From: Cannabis sativa
Lineage: Eukaryota; Streptophyta; Magnoliopsida; Rosales; Cannabaceae
Reading direction: 5' to 3'
NCBI RefSeq assembly: GCF_029168945.1
Contig: NC_083605.1
Span: 4,843,280 to 4,907,279, forward strand
DNA: 64,000 nt
Each line of letters opens with the position of its first letter. Position 1 is the first letter of the stretch. The notes under the pieces were generated by a model. The model was not told the DNA's origin. It was given only the letters and a program-made list of their open reading frames with translations, and did no database searches. Position numbers and translations under genes: made by a program. Shown here one piece after another: positions 45,235 to 57,367 of this stretch.

Positions 45235-47402
45235 TAAAGTTTATCTTTAGTAAAGTTACCTAATGGGGTGGAGAACATTAATTAAGCATAGGTTTTTTCA
45301 CCAATAATATTCATTAGGCAACATTGAGAAACATAAAGATATAAAAGAATATTCATTGCTAAGAAGTTCATTTTGAACTAAGAATCAATAACAAAGGAGA
45401 TTTACATTCTCAATTGTTTTTATAAAAGATTCTATTATAGACCTTGGCATTTGTTGCTTGTTTTAATTCATTAATCAATTCCAAATAGTGAACTAGAAGA
45501 GAAGGTATATAGACTGCCATTAAGATTTTCCTCTAATAGTGGTGAACATATGCAAGCTTAAAGTGTCTACCTATAGATTAAAACAAACATCTCACAAATT
45601 GGTATTATATCATCTTTTCTTTAGGTTTGAAAAGAGAATTATGGAAATAATTATATACCAGAAAGTTAGTGGGAGTAATATTTGTTTTATACGTCGACAA
45701 TATGTTACTTGCAAATGATGATAAAAGTTTTCTATATAAGTTGAAATCATTCATATCTTAAATTATTATTTTGAGATAAGGAATATAAATAATATATATA
45801 ATTTTAATTAATTAGAGAGTAGCCACAGCATCTCTGATTAAATAAAATTATGTATTATTCATCAGATATAACTTTTATCTTTAAGTGTGATAAATTCAAC
45901 TCGAACCAGCATCTGAAAAATGATCTGGAGTGAGAATAAATTAAGAACATTCATTTGCTTCTATTTTAGAAGCCTAATGTATGCCTAAGAGTCTGAATAA
46001 GACTTTGCATTACATTTGTTTCAGGATCGTTAAGTAGTATCAGAATAACTAAAGTTAAGACCACTTTATTTTTCATACAAAGTGATGAGGTATCTTTAAG
46101 ATACTAAAAATTATATTCATACATATTTTAAGATGAATTGACCATCTGGAAATATAGTTAACCAATTAGATTCTAACATACTTCACTGGTTGTATTGATT
46201 CACGTAAATCAATATTTTATTACGTCCTTAAGATTACCAGTAAGTTATATTGTGGAGAATCTTGATTGTTATTTCCACTATAGAAGTCAGATTCATTTAT
46301 TGTTTTGAGGATACATCTCGTATGATGTATTATAGAGTTTCATAGTAGGCCTAGAGTTCGAATTACGGTTCATTAGGCCATTAAGAAAATTTTGCGATAA
46401 ATTCAGCTACAATATTTATGGCTAATAACTCTAAGAGTACTGGTCGAAGCTAGCATATCGACATTAAGTATTTAGCCATAAAAAGGCGTGATAAGTGGTC
46501 ATTAATCACGCAAACTGAATTGGGTGATCGCATAGATCCTTGACTAAAGGCATGCCGCAACACAAATTCAAGGATCATAAAGTAAATATGGGATTCAGTT
46601 AACCCATATGCAGTTTTTTTTATTTGTACAACCAAAAATTATTTAATGAAACTCTAATTTCGATATTTTCTCATATTTATGTGCACCTTAATTTCATCTG
46701 AGAAAATTATCGTAAGAGGACCTGAATAAACATAAGGGTTAGGGTTTATTCACTTAAGTACATTGCCACATAAAGTACATTGTTATATAATAAATATATC
46801 GTAATACATGGAAGATAATACTCGACTTATAATGAGGACATGTCGCTATGATTCGTATGTTTATTATATAATGAGGAACGTTTGGGTTTGAATGTTTTAG
46901 TTTAAATGCTGACCAAGTGGGAGAATATTAGAATATTTCTAATTAAGGAAATAAAATAATATTATTGATTCTGATAAATGAATATTTTATATTCATTGAA
47001 TCTGGACAGAATCAATTACGTAATATTCTATATATGGTCAGATTTCTATATTCATTACCTGATTTGATTTTCTGAATTAATTGTCAAAATATTCTGACAA
47101 TTAATGTGGCACAGATACTGATGGAGTATCTCACCTATAAATATAGGGTCTCGGTCCCCGAGCTCCTCACTCATTCTGTTCATAACAGCAAATTCCATCT
47201 AAAGAGAGTTGAGAGAGCGAGGAAGCCCGATTACCCACATCGATCAGTTTTCTTCGCAGATCAAAGCTTGTGTGGGATTGAAGCTCAAAATCAATGGCTG
47301 GAGGTATTTCGATCATTATATTCATATAGTGTATATGTTTATTTATTCCGCATGTTATATACACATACATATATTTCAGTTTATACATATAAATGTCTAA
47401 CA
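45235..47402 (+). mobile_element. Decayed Ty1/copia retrotransposon, 3' half
   Basis: Plus-strand translation, interrupted by many stops and shifts, shows copia pol landmarks in order. They are an RT segment with VLYVDNMLLA (YVDD box degraded to YVDN) near 45690, a MRYL-like motif near 46090, and RNase H phrases ANNSKSTGRS and HIDIKYLA near 46420-46480. The typical C-terminus DPLTKGMPQHKFKDHKVNMG-like follows near 46530-46600. A polypurine AAGTGGGAGAA precedes the 3' LTR. Gag, integrase and the 5' LTR were not found. Confidence 0.82.
46926..47402 (+). repeat. 3' LTR of the copia element, 477 bp
   Basis: Starts TATTAGAATATT just after the polypurine tract (the first dinucleotide TG has mutated to TA) and ends ATGTCTAACA, so the TATTAGA...TCTAACA ends are complementary apart from that change. 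It contains a good promoter TATAAATA at 47136-47143, followed by a GC-richer leader. The LTR still looks promoter-competent although the coding part is dead. Confidence 0.75.
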
Positions 47403-47518
47403 TGTTTTACCAATGTTTCTTAATACAAATTTCCAATCTCAACTCACTATTTCTTAGATATCTCTCACTTTCTCTCTCTCCTTCTCAACTTGAGTCTTCC
47501 ATTGTCTTGAAAGGAAAA

Positions 47519-48800
47519 TTTAACTTTATATCCATTTATTAGGTCAAAATTTATCCTCTAAATATTAGTGTATCAACATTGCTAGATTAGGTTAATTTTT
47601 TATTAAACCCAAAATTACCCCGCCCATTTTTTCAACTCACTCTTGTCTCTCTTTTCCTCCATTCTCGCTCGTTCTCTTCAAGAGAAATGAACCGCCACGA
47701 CCATTGCCACCATCCAAGACCACCGTCGCCATCCAAGACTACTGCCACCATCCAACATCACTGCCACCATCCAAGACCACTCGACCCACTAAAAAACAAA
47801 TCGGACTGACCCTTTCAACTCCATTTAATCCTTCCGAGCCTACGCCAATCTCCTTCCTTAACCACAAAAGGAGAGACCACTACCATGAACATAGACCACA
47901 AACAAAAAACCACGAACAGATACCACAAACACAGACCACGAGCCAACACCAATATGACATTCTTTGTAATTTTTCTATTTTTTCTGAGTCGGTCCAATGA
48001 TGTCCGATATAGGCCCAATATGTTCAATAGTAGGTTCCAAAATTAAGTTTTTAAGGTTGATGGAGAAGGTCCGATAGTGGTCTGATGTAGGTTCGATGCT
48101 TAATATCAGATTGGTAGGCTTTTCGTGTCTGATGGGGGTCCGATATAGGGTTGATGGTTGTCAATGCTTGGTAACAGATTGGCAACATTGTCCGATGGGA
48201 TCCGAACGTACTGAGTCCAGTCCAATATCGGACTCAGTACGTCTTGACCCCATCAGACCACCATCGGACACGAAATACATCCACCAATCAGTTAGTAAGC
48301 ATCAAACCATCATCGAATCTATATTGGACCACTATTGGACCTTCACCATCAACCTCAAAAAACTTAAATTTCAGAACCTCCTGTCGAACTTATATCGGAC
48401 ACTATCGAACCGACTCCAAAAAACAAAAAAAAATCACAATTACAAAGAATGTCTTCATTCGCATTCTCTCCGTTCGTGGTCTGCATTTTTGGTCTCTATT
48501 AGTGGCGGCGATCTCTTCGTTTGCGGTTGAGGAAAAGATTGGCGAGATTTCGGTCAAATTGAAATGTAGCCCTCTCAGTCGGTCGAATTGGCGTGGTTTC
48601 GATCAAATGGTGGCGATGGTCGTGGTCTTGGATCTTTTAGTGGGGTTTTGATGTGTATTTCAGTAAGAGGGAAAGAGAGAGAGAAAACGAGCAAGAGGGA
48701 AATAAAGAGAAGTTAGAAAGTTTTGAAATGATGGGGTATTTTGGGGTACACATAAAAGTTGGGCTATTTCACAAATATTGGGTAGTTTAAGTTTTAGTTA
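47519..48800. repeat. ~1.3-kb fold-back element with arms of about 640 bp
   Basis: The two halves are imperfect reverse complements from the outer edges to the centre. Outer pairs include ACCCAAAATTACCCC against GGGGTATTTTGGGGT, and middle pairs GGTCCGATAGTGGTC against GACCACTATTGGACC. The centre is a perfect 13-bp stem ACGTACTGAGTCC / GGACTCAGTACGT (48206-48218 and 48230-48242) with an 11-base loop. The left arm also holds short CCACCATCCAAGACC tandem units. Short open frames across it mirror one another and are not supported as genes. It may be a Mutator-type MITE or other fold-back transposon. Confidence 0.82.
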
Positions 48801-48810
48801 TTAGTTTTAA

Positions 48811-49391
48811 TTAGGGCTGTACATAAAATTTTATAAACCGCCCAACCCGAACAACCCGCCCAAATCAAACTGAGATAACCCGACGAAAAAAGTAAACTGA
48901 AAAACCCAACAAAAATATAACCCATTCAATCTTTATATTGGGTAGGTTAAAAATAATATCAACTCGCCCAATCAACTTGAACTAATCTGACCAACCCTAT
49001 TAAAATGGTTTTTTTTTTTTTTTTTTTTTTTTTATATATATGTTTTTAATGTATATAATCTCTATATTATATAATTTATATACATATTTATAAAAAATAG
49101 AAAGTTTAAACTACTATATTTCTTTTATGGTGGTTGATTTGAACTTTGAATTCAATCTATATATTTGTCTCATTATCACAATTAATTAAAATATAACAAT
49201 TGAATGTGAAAAAAAAATATTAGTGCTCTGTTTGGGCGGGTTAACCTGACCAAACCGACCAATTTTTATTGGACGGGTTAAAATTTTTTTGTTAATTAAG
49301 CGGGTTGCACTTAGAATTTTGTAATCCGATCTTTACATTGGGTTGAATAAATTGTAACGTAAACTGACCAAATCAACCGACGTACACCCCT
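48811..49391. mobile_element. hAT-like MITE, ~580 bp
   Basis: Ends AGGGCTGTACA and the complement of CGTACACCCCT form short inverted repeats. The 8-bp flanks AGTTTTAA at 48803-48810 and 49392-49399 are identical. Interior ends are rich in CCCAACCCGA and GGGCGGGTTAACC, as in common plant hAT MITEs. A T-tract lies at 49011-49033. Confidence 0.75.
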
Positions 49392-49609
49392 AGTTTTAAC
49401 CTACAATATCCATATAAAGTCAAATTTCCCATATGAAATGAGAAGAATATGTCTCTTTGGCCAATGAACATAACATGCTTGCTATTAGTTTTGACTGATT
49501 AACAAATCGAATCTTGATTAGGGATTTAAAGAATAATACAATTTCTTAAAAATATTGAAGAAAATCTATATAGTACACCTCTTAAAGTGAGTATTTTAGT
49601 ACTCTCTAT

Positions 49610-49910
49610 TTGTTCTGTCATTCAAGAAAACTTTTTAGTATATTTGTTCTTATGATCGTGTACGTTGTACTTACTTAAGACTACTTGTAAATTTTAGAAA
49701 AAATAGAATAATTTACAGTGCTAAAAATAAAGTTTAAATATTTTATTGCATGCGTAACTATTTTTCTTTATACATTTGAACTTTATTTTAAACACTATAA
49801 ACTATCTGCAATTTTATAAAATTTTACAGATGGTCCAAAATAACAATAACATACATGATTGTAAAAAAATATGAAAAAAATTAAACTAAAAAGCCCTTCG
49901 TAGATGCTAA
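49610..49910. mobile_element. Palindromic MITE, copy C
   Basis: The left arm has GATCGTGTACGTTGTACTTA and the right arm AATAACATACATGATTGTAA in inverted relation, around a centre shared with copy A (ATATTTTATTGCATGCG against ATATTTTGTTTCACGC). Third member of the family seen at 31.9 and 32.3 kb. Confidence 0.55.
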
Positions 49911-50665
49911 AACATATATCAATGTCTAGAAATTCATATAGCAACTAGCAAAACAACCTAAATCACAATCCAAATTCACATAATAACTCAAAAAAAACTA
50001 ACATAGCAACCTAAACTGTAAAAAAGAAAATTAAAAAATAGTATATAAAATTAATTTCCTTTTATTTTTTTAAAAAGAAGTAAATACTATTTTGGACACC
50101 GTATTTTGTACAAATTACTAATTGGATGATGAACTAAGTTTTTGTCAAAATAAAATTTAATAATAATCTGATCTAAAAGTGTTATGACAAAACTGTTTAT
50201 ATTTTCTGTATTTGTTCGTTTGAGGAATCATTTTCAAGTTGGTCATATTAAAAAAAGTTGTCAAAAATTAAGTTCATGTCTTATTTTTATCATTTTAGAA
50301 AATATAATGTCAATTTTATCAATTAACAAAATAAAGATTCTAATTGATAACTTTTGTAAAACACAATATTTATTTATCCTTTAAAAAATGTTATAAATTA
50401 TCTATTAAAATGGATATTTAGGAGGCCAATCCGGCGATTGGGCCAGAATTTAAGCAATCTGTGAAGATTGAGCTAAGTCGACGACGGTACTAATGACAGC
50501 TCACTTTGTCAAATATCTTTAATTATTAATTATTTAAATAAAAATAAAAACCAATAAATTTTGGTCCACCATATAAATACTCCAACTTGAATCATACCAC
50601 TTCTATTTTTCCGCCTTTAACAACAAAATTCCCTCGCATTTTCTGTTTGGGAAGATAGAAAGAAA
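49911..50665. other. Upstream region of the M3 peptidase gene
   Basis: AT-rich. The last 120 bases before the ATG contain a TATAAATA at about 50573 and a TTC/CT-rich leader. No other gene. Confidence 0.45.
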
Positions 50666-53600
50666 ATGTCGGAAACTCAAAGAAACGATGAGAAAATGTC
50701 CAAACACAAGCGAGATAGAAACTTACTCGCTTTCACTGGAGGAGCTGCTCTCCTTGCTCTAGCAGTGAATCTCGGTATTGCCGCTTTCAACTCTCATAAG
50801 CAAAGGAAAAAGAAGAAAGGTTTGTCTTCTTCTCCCTGAACTATTTTTCTTTTTTAGTCTGAGAAAAATGCTCTTATGTACATCTCTTTCTTCAATTTCA
50901 GATCTTCCTGGCTCCAGTTTTCGTGTTAATTTATCGGCGTCTGAGATTCTCAAATTGGCGGATCGAATCATTGCTAAGTCAAAGGAGGTTCACGATTTCG
51001 TGGCCTCGGTTGCTCTTGAGAAGGTATTGATTTGACTTTATGTGAAGATCAGTGATTATAATGTGTATAAAGTAATGTTCTTACAGCCATGGTTTTGAAT
51101 GATTTATGTTTCTTTTTATGTCTTAACTGTTCGGTTTGTTATTTTAAGATAATGTATATAAAAGTGTACAAAATGGTCTATTTTATAATATGCAAAACTT
51201 ACTATAGCTCATTATAAAGTAACTATAATGACGATATAATTAAGTGGTAAAAGAAAAAAAATGGTTTAGATTAAGTTGTTCCATTTTTGCAGGTCACATA
51301 TACGAATGTGATATCGCCTCTTGCAGAATTAGAAGCGCAACAGTTTCCGTTGGTCCAATCTTGTGTTCTTCCCAAGCTATTATCTTTGTCCGATGATATT
51401 TGCAAAGCTAGTGCTGAAGCAGAGCGGAGAATAGATGCCCATGTCCTCACGTGCAGGTTTCATTATTTACTATTTCTTGTTTTTGTGAATCTATGATTTT
51501 GTTGCTCTTTATTCCATCTTTTTACATGTGAAATGCTGGTGGGGTGAGTGATAATTTTGAAGAGCATTGCTAGTATGAGGTACTTAGGATGCCCAACAAT
51601 ATTAGGACATGGCATATCCTCAATTTAGTAGCGGCTTCCATGTATATTAAATGTAAATTTAAATATGCGGGACCGAATAATTCAACTGACTGCACCGATA
51701 GGTGAATAGGATGTTGAGCACCCTAGGGTGCTCTTTAGCATTTCTCAATTTTGAATGGTACGTAGGCAAAATGTGTTGGAGTGCGTGACCTGAAGAAGAA
51801 AAAGTTTCTTTGTTGGTAAAAACCTGGGTGGTGATAGAATCACAGAGGTTGAGCATATACCATATACATTATTTATCTTCCAGTCAGATAGTTTGTTATA
51901 GTAGAATTAGATTTTCTTAAATGTGCAATGTTCAATCTTCTGTTGCTTTTAATGTAATTCATTTGACTTTTGAGTTTACGCTTTTCACATGGATGATAAG
52001 CGAAGTGACTTGAAATTTTGCAATTACTTAGTTAAGCACTAAATAATGTGCTATTTTGTTCAATATGGTCAGAAAACGTGAAGATGTATATCGTGTAGTC
52101 AGAGCTTTTGTGTCCAAGGGAGAATGGATAAATGCTGAAGCAAAGCGCTATACCCTTTGCCTGGTAAGAAAATTCTTATCATACTTGTTTCCACTAGTAT
52201 GCTTTTTTTTTTCCTGGTTAAATGATTTGGGTTGCTTAATAAATGGTACTTGTTTTTTCTTTTTAAAAAATATTACTTGTTTTCTGGGAGCCTTGAAGCT
52301 AGCTAACTACCCATGTATGATTGTTGTGATCCCACCCTTTATTAAAATAGTTAACTTCATGCTTATGAAATTTCCATTGTTTGATTATGTCTTCTTACAG
52401 TCTTCATTGTTAGGAAGATAAGAAAAACCGATGTTGATTATTTTCTAATCAGTGACAGGTGAAAGACTTTGAACGTAATGGGTTGAATCTTACTTCAACC
52501 AAAAGAGAGGAAATGCAGCGGTTGAGGACACAAATCGATGATCTTAGCTTCCAATATATTCAAAATCTGAATGATGACAATTCCTTTCTTTCCTTTAGTG
52601 AGACCGAGCTTGCTGGTTTACCACCAGAATTTCTTAAGGTACATTTATGTCTCCTTATCATTATCAACATTCCTTTCGTGTGAGTATGAAACTCTTCCAA
52701 AATTTGGAGCAAAAACTGTCTTTACTTTCCCTCTATTGCTGCGTGATTGGATTAAACATGTAGGTGTCTTTTGTCTCTTGTTTCTGATGGATATTTTCAG
52801 TCATGTTAATGTTATATATTTCATACTCTCGTTGTATATTATGAATGGATGTTTGATAGGTTGATGACAAGTTGTTACCTACTTGACTTAGGCTACATAT
52901 AATTAAGCTCTAAATATTGCAACCAAAAAAAAAACTGAAGAAGAAGATTTCTGTAACTTCGGAAATTCTGCATATCCATCTTAATGGAAAGTGTGCCCAA
53001 TGTCATCACCAATGTAGACCAGTTTCAAAATTTAAACGATATTGCTTGAAGCCTTATATTTAATTTTTTCAGAGGGGCTTTACAGCCTTTACCTGTACTG
53101 ATGAAATTTTACTGTACAGACCTTAAACAAAGCTGGAAATGGTAAATTCAAGGTATCTCTGAGAAATCATCATGTTGCAGCTGTATTGGAACTTTGTAAG
53201 GTATTATACTCTAAATCTGTTACCTACTACCATTTTGTGTTGGGAAATTGGAAATTCCACCTATGGTTTCTTTGTACTTGGCTTCGCTGAATGTTATCTT
53301 ACTGTCAACTACATTGTTTAATAAGTAAAGCAGTTATTAATGTACTTCACAATGTTTATTTCGAGTGTTTTTAAGGTGGGAAAAACAAGAAATATGATAG
53401 CAGTGGCATATGGAAAGAGGTGCGGGGACGTCAATCTTCCTGTCTTAGAAGATCTGGTAAGCCTTCTGCCTTTTCTTATTTTCCCAGAAAAGTATTCAAT
53501 TAGGTTAAGTTTGAGTTCAGTATATATTTGCAGTTCTTTCTTTTATAGTATTTCACTTTTCAAATGGTTATACAAGATGTCAGTGTTTCTCAACTTCAAA

Positions 53601-56600
53601 CAAATGAATAAGTTTAGGTTGCGAATGAATTAGTGTTCAGCATTCCAAAGATAGAAGTGTAACCAACTACTTGGAATTTGGGATTTTATAGCAGAGTTGA
53701 TGTTCCTTACTTTCTGTCAAGTTTGAAATTTAAAAAGTTGTTTTGAGAAAATTGCAATATTCTAATTGGTAGGATCAGTGCTACTTTTTTTCCGAGTAAA
53801 ATGGCTTCCAGGTCAATTCTATCCCTGACATATCTATGGAAAAGTTTATCGACAAGTATCATTATTTACTTTTCAATTTGACTTCATTTCCACTTTCATT
53901 TCTGGTTAATTTTAAAAATCAATAAGAATTAATTATTTCTGTCCAGGTTCAACTACGCCATAAGTTTGCTCGAATACTTGGTTATTCGAACTTTGCTGAC
54001 TATGCTGTTGATCTTCGAATGGCAAAGACACCATCAAAGGTTTGTTTTGTTATGTCAAGTAGAATGGTATTCTCATAAAGTGAGATAATTCTAGAGGAAA
54101 GTCCCTCTGCTTCCTACTGTTCTCAGCCTTCTTTAGTGTCTGGGGCGAGAGGTGTATGGGTGGTTCATTGCACTGCTGATAGATTTTGTGATGTGTTTTC
54201 CTTCAGGTATTTGAATTCTTAGAGGACATTTCAAGTAGTTTGACAGATTTGGCCTCTAAAGAACTTCAGATGTTGAAGGACTTAAAGGTTCGTTTGGTTT
54301 ATTTTTATGCTTTCCATATTTGATTCTGTTTTTTCTGCCATTCATTTGGATCTTATGTGACATCAGAGGAAAGAGGAAGGAGATCTTCCATTTGGGATTG
54401 AGGATTTACTTTACTATGTCAAGAAGGTCCAACAGGAAGAATTTGATTTGGATTTTGGGGCTCTTAAGCAATACTTTCCTGTTACTTTGGTTTTGCCTGG
54501 GATTTTCAAAATAGTCCAAGACCTATTTGGTAAGTTTATTTGTCTTACTCTATGATACTTGGTCGATTTTTATTGTTTTTAATGTAGCTGAAAATATGAT
54601 TTCTATCTTAATATCATGCAGGTTTAAGGTTTGAGGAAATTGAAGATTCTGAAATTTGGCATCCTGATGTTCGTGTATTTTCAGTTTTTGATTCAAGCTC
54701 AAGTGAACTTATGGGTTATTTCTACCTTGATATGTACAAAAGGTTCAAGAGTATTCCTTTTGTTGTTATATGTGTGTTTTAATCAAAATTTTGGGGAGAT
54801 GAGCTGATGTTGCTTATTTAAACAGGGAAGGAAAATACAATCACACTTGTGTTGTGGGTCTTCAAAATGGTGCATTATCATCCAGCAGTATACGCCAGGT
54901 TGTGTTTTCATTATGAAAAGATGATGTGTATAAGTTATAACTTTTTTACTTTATGGTTACAAAACATTTCGAGTTCGATAATAGTTTATGAACTTATGAC
55001 CAGCGACCTCATCTCCCCTTATTTGTCTTTAACAACCTTTTCTGTTCATGGTCTTATTTAGTCTGTCATAGAGTTTCCTTTGCAATATCTTGTATCTTTA
55101 TTTTAATTTTTGCTTTAGTCTTAGGTGATCAGTTGACATACTATGTATCATGAATTGAAGGGTACTTTATATATTTAGAGTTCTAATAAATGGATTTTAT
55201 ATCTAATTTGTCTATCCTGCTTCTGTAATTAGATCCCGGTGGTGTTACTAATATCTCAATTTCCAAAGGAAGTGGATGGACACCCTGGGTTGTTACGATT
55301 CTCTGAAGTGGTTAATTTTTTCCATGAGTTTGGCCATGTGGTAAGCTTTATTCTTTTCTTAGTACTGGAACTGGTTCTTTCACTGATTTTACTTAAGCAC
55401 TGCAAATTGTATTCAATGATTTACCAATAAATTGAAACTATGGCATGTTCTAATGTCTTTGGTGAAATGGTTTGTAACATTGAGCATCATTTTTTATTCT
55501 TATGAATTAGGTTCAATATGTATGCAATCGTGCATCTTTTGCAAGATTTTCTGGACTGGGTTATGATCCAGACTTTGTCGAGGTGCCTGCTCAGGTTCTA
55601 GAGAACTGGTAATTGTTCCTCATGTTCTCTGTTTACTAGTTGGAATAAAATCAAATTCACCATTTAATTACTTCATGCAAAATTTAGGTGTTATGAGAGT
55701 TCTTCCCTTAAGTTGATATCTGGCTTTTATCAGGTAAGAAATGACTCTTCCCCCCTACCCCACATGAGATGGTCTAAATAAATGTCTTACATTAGCTGTA
55801 TGTTTTTTCTGATTTCTGTGATTAGGACATAACAAGACCTATTGAGGATGAAATTTGTAAGACGCTTAAAAGATGGCGCTATTCATTTTCTGCGCTCAAA
55901 TTAAAGCAAGAAATTCTTTATTGTAAGTTCTCTGGCCATTTATGCTCTGCAATGAAAACTTTGCTTCACCTTTGTTGGTTTTGAATGATTTTGGGGATAA
56001 TCATTCATGTAATCTAGACCAGCTAGAAAATTTTAGTTTAGTCATTGTTAGTATTAATATTTTATGGAAACAAAATTAATTGTTTGGAATGATGCCTGGT
56101 TTTTTACAATTAGGTGAGTAATCAAAATTAGTGAAAATGATTGCGCATGCTTTTCCTTCTATCTGCTAAATAAATATTGTGGAACAAAAAACTGCATATG
56201 GCCATGATCTGTTTGACTGGTTCTTTAAATATTTGAAAAAGGAGATAATCAGAAGAAATGACAAGAAACAACATGACAGCAGATCGAGATGTTCTTGCGG
56301 TGTGTTTTTTACATGTTAGCTTCACATCTAAGGCACCATAAGTTGAATCAATCTGTTTCTCCATTGCCATAGTTGTTGTGTTAGCTTCATATTTAAGGCA
56401 CACCAAAGGTTTGTTGGGAAAAAATCTCTTTACATAGTTTAGTCATTCTTCTTGCTGGGCGTGATCAATTTTTTCCTTTCTTTTCTTTTCTCTACTGTAC
56501 AAATGAGTCATGACTCATAGTTATCTTAAATTTAGGTCTTTTTGATCAAATTATACATTCTGCGGACAATGTTGACATTGTTGAGTTATTTAAGCATCTT

Positions 56601-57367
56601 CATCCAAAGGTATAAGTAACTTTCTCTCTTCAGAAGTTTTGTGTGTAGATTACAACTTTATCTCTCATTTTTTTATTATATTTTCCCACTTTCTGTGTCT
56701 ATTCAGATTTTGTTAGGTTTGCCAGTTTTGGAAGGGACAAATCCAGCCTCTCGTTTCCCTTGTAGTGTTATTGGTTATGAATCTGCTTGTTACAGTCATA
56801 TATGGAGTGAGGTTTGACTCTTCCTCAACTAACTCAAATATTATTTTCATATACATACTTTGGACCCAACATTATCCTCTATTATCATGAACAATATAAT
56901 TTCTTCCTAATAATAATGTTTATCACATTACAATCAATTGTACAGGTGTTTGCTGCTGATATCTTTTCATCAAAGTTTCACAATAATATTTCGAACCAGT
57001 ACGTTGGCATGCAGTTCAGGAACAAGGTAAACATTTTGCTCTATTAAAATCAAAACCATAAAGTAATGAGCTCAACTCACTTAATTAAGAGGGGTTTGCT
57101 CCCAGAGTCTATGAGTGTTGCTATGTTGTTATGGTTTCCTAATATTATAGTTTTTGGGGTCAGTTATGCTCAAGTCACTTGAGTAACCCACAAACAATCT
57201 TTTTCCATTAAGATTAATTCTAAATTTTATTTGTGATTTTATCATTAACTTGGAAGGCACTGGCTCCTGGAGGAGCTAAGGAACCCATTGAAGTTCTGTC
57301 AGATTTTCTTGGAAGAGAACCATCAATCCGAGCTTTTGTCGACGCCAAAGCTGATTATAGTTTGTGA
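50666..57367 (+). CDS. M3-family metallopeptidase, thimet-oligopeptidase-like, 707 aa
   Basis: Twenty exons: 50666-50819, 50902-51023, 51293-51456, 52073-52163, 52459-52638, 53120-53200, 53376-53456, 53947-54039, 54207-54287, 54367-54529, 54622-54742, 54826-54898, 55233-55340, 55511-55608, 55688-55733, 55826-55922, 56536-56609, 56707-56811, 56946-57026 and 57257-57367. All are GT-AG and in phase, 708 codons with the stop. The zinc site is H499-E500-F-G-H503 with the third ligand E528 in FVEVPAQVLENW; the 25-residue spacing fits family M3. These enzymes cut short peptides inside a closed channel. An N-terminal hydrophobic segment (about residues 20-41) followed by QRKKKKD suggests a membrane anchor with a basic flank. 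The closest Arabidopsis relative by architecture is AT1G67690. A fragment of this gene is duplicated near 63 kb. Confidence 0.92.

Noticed and set aside
47704..48651. Three overlapping open frames of 98-144 codons
   Set aside because: They lie in the fold-back element and reflect its inverted arms; no domain recognised.
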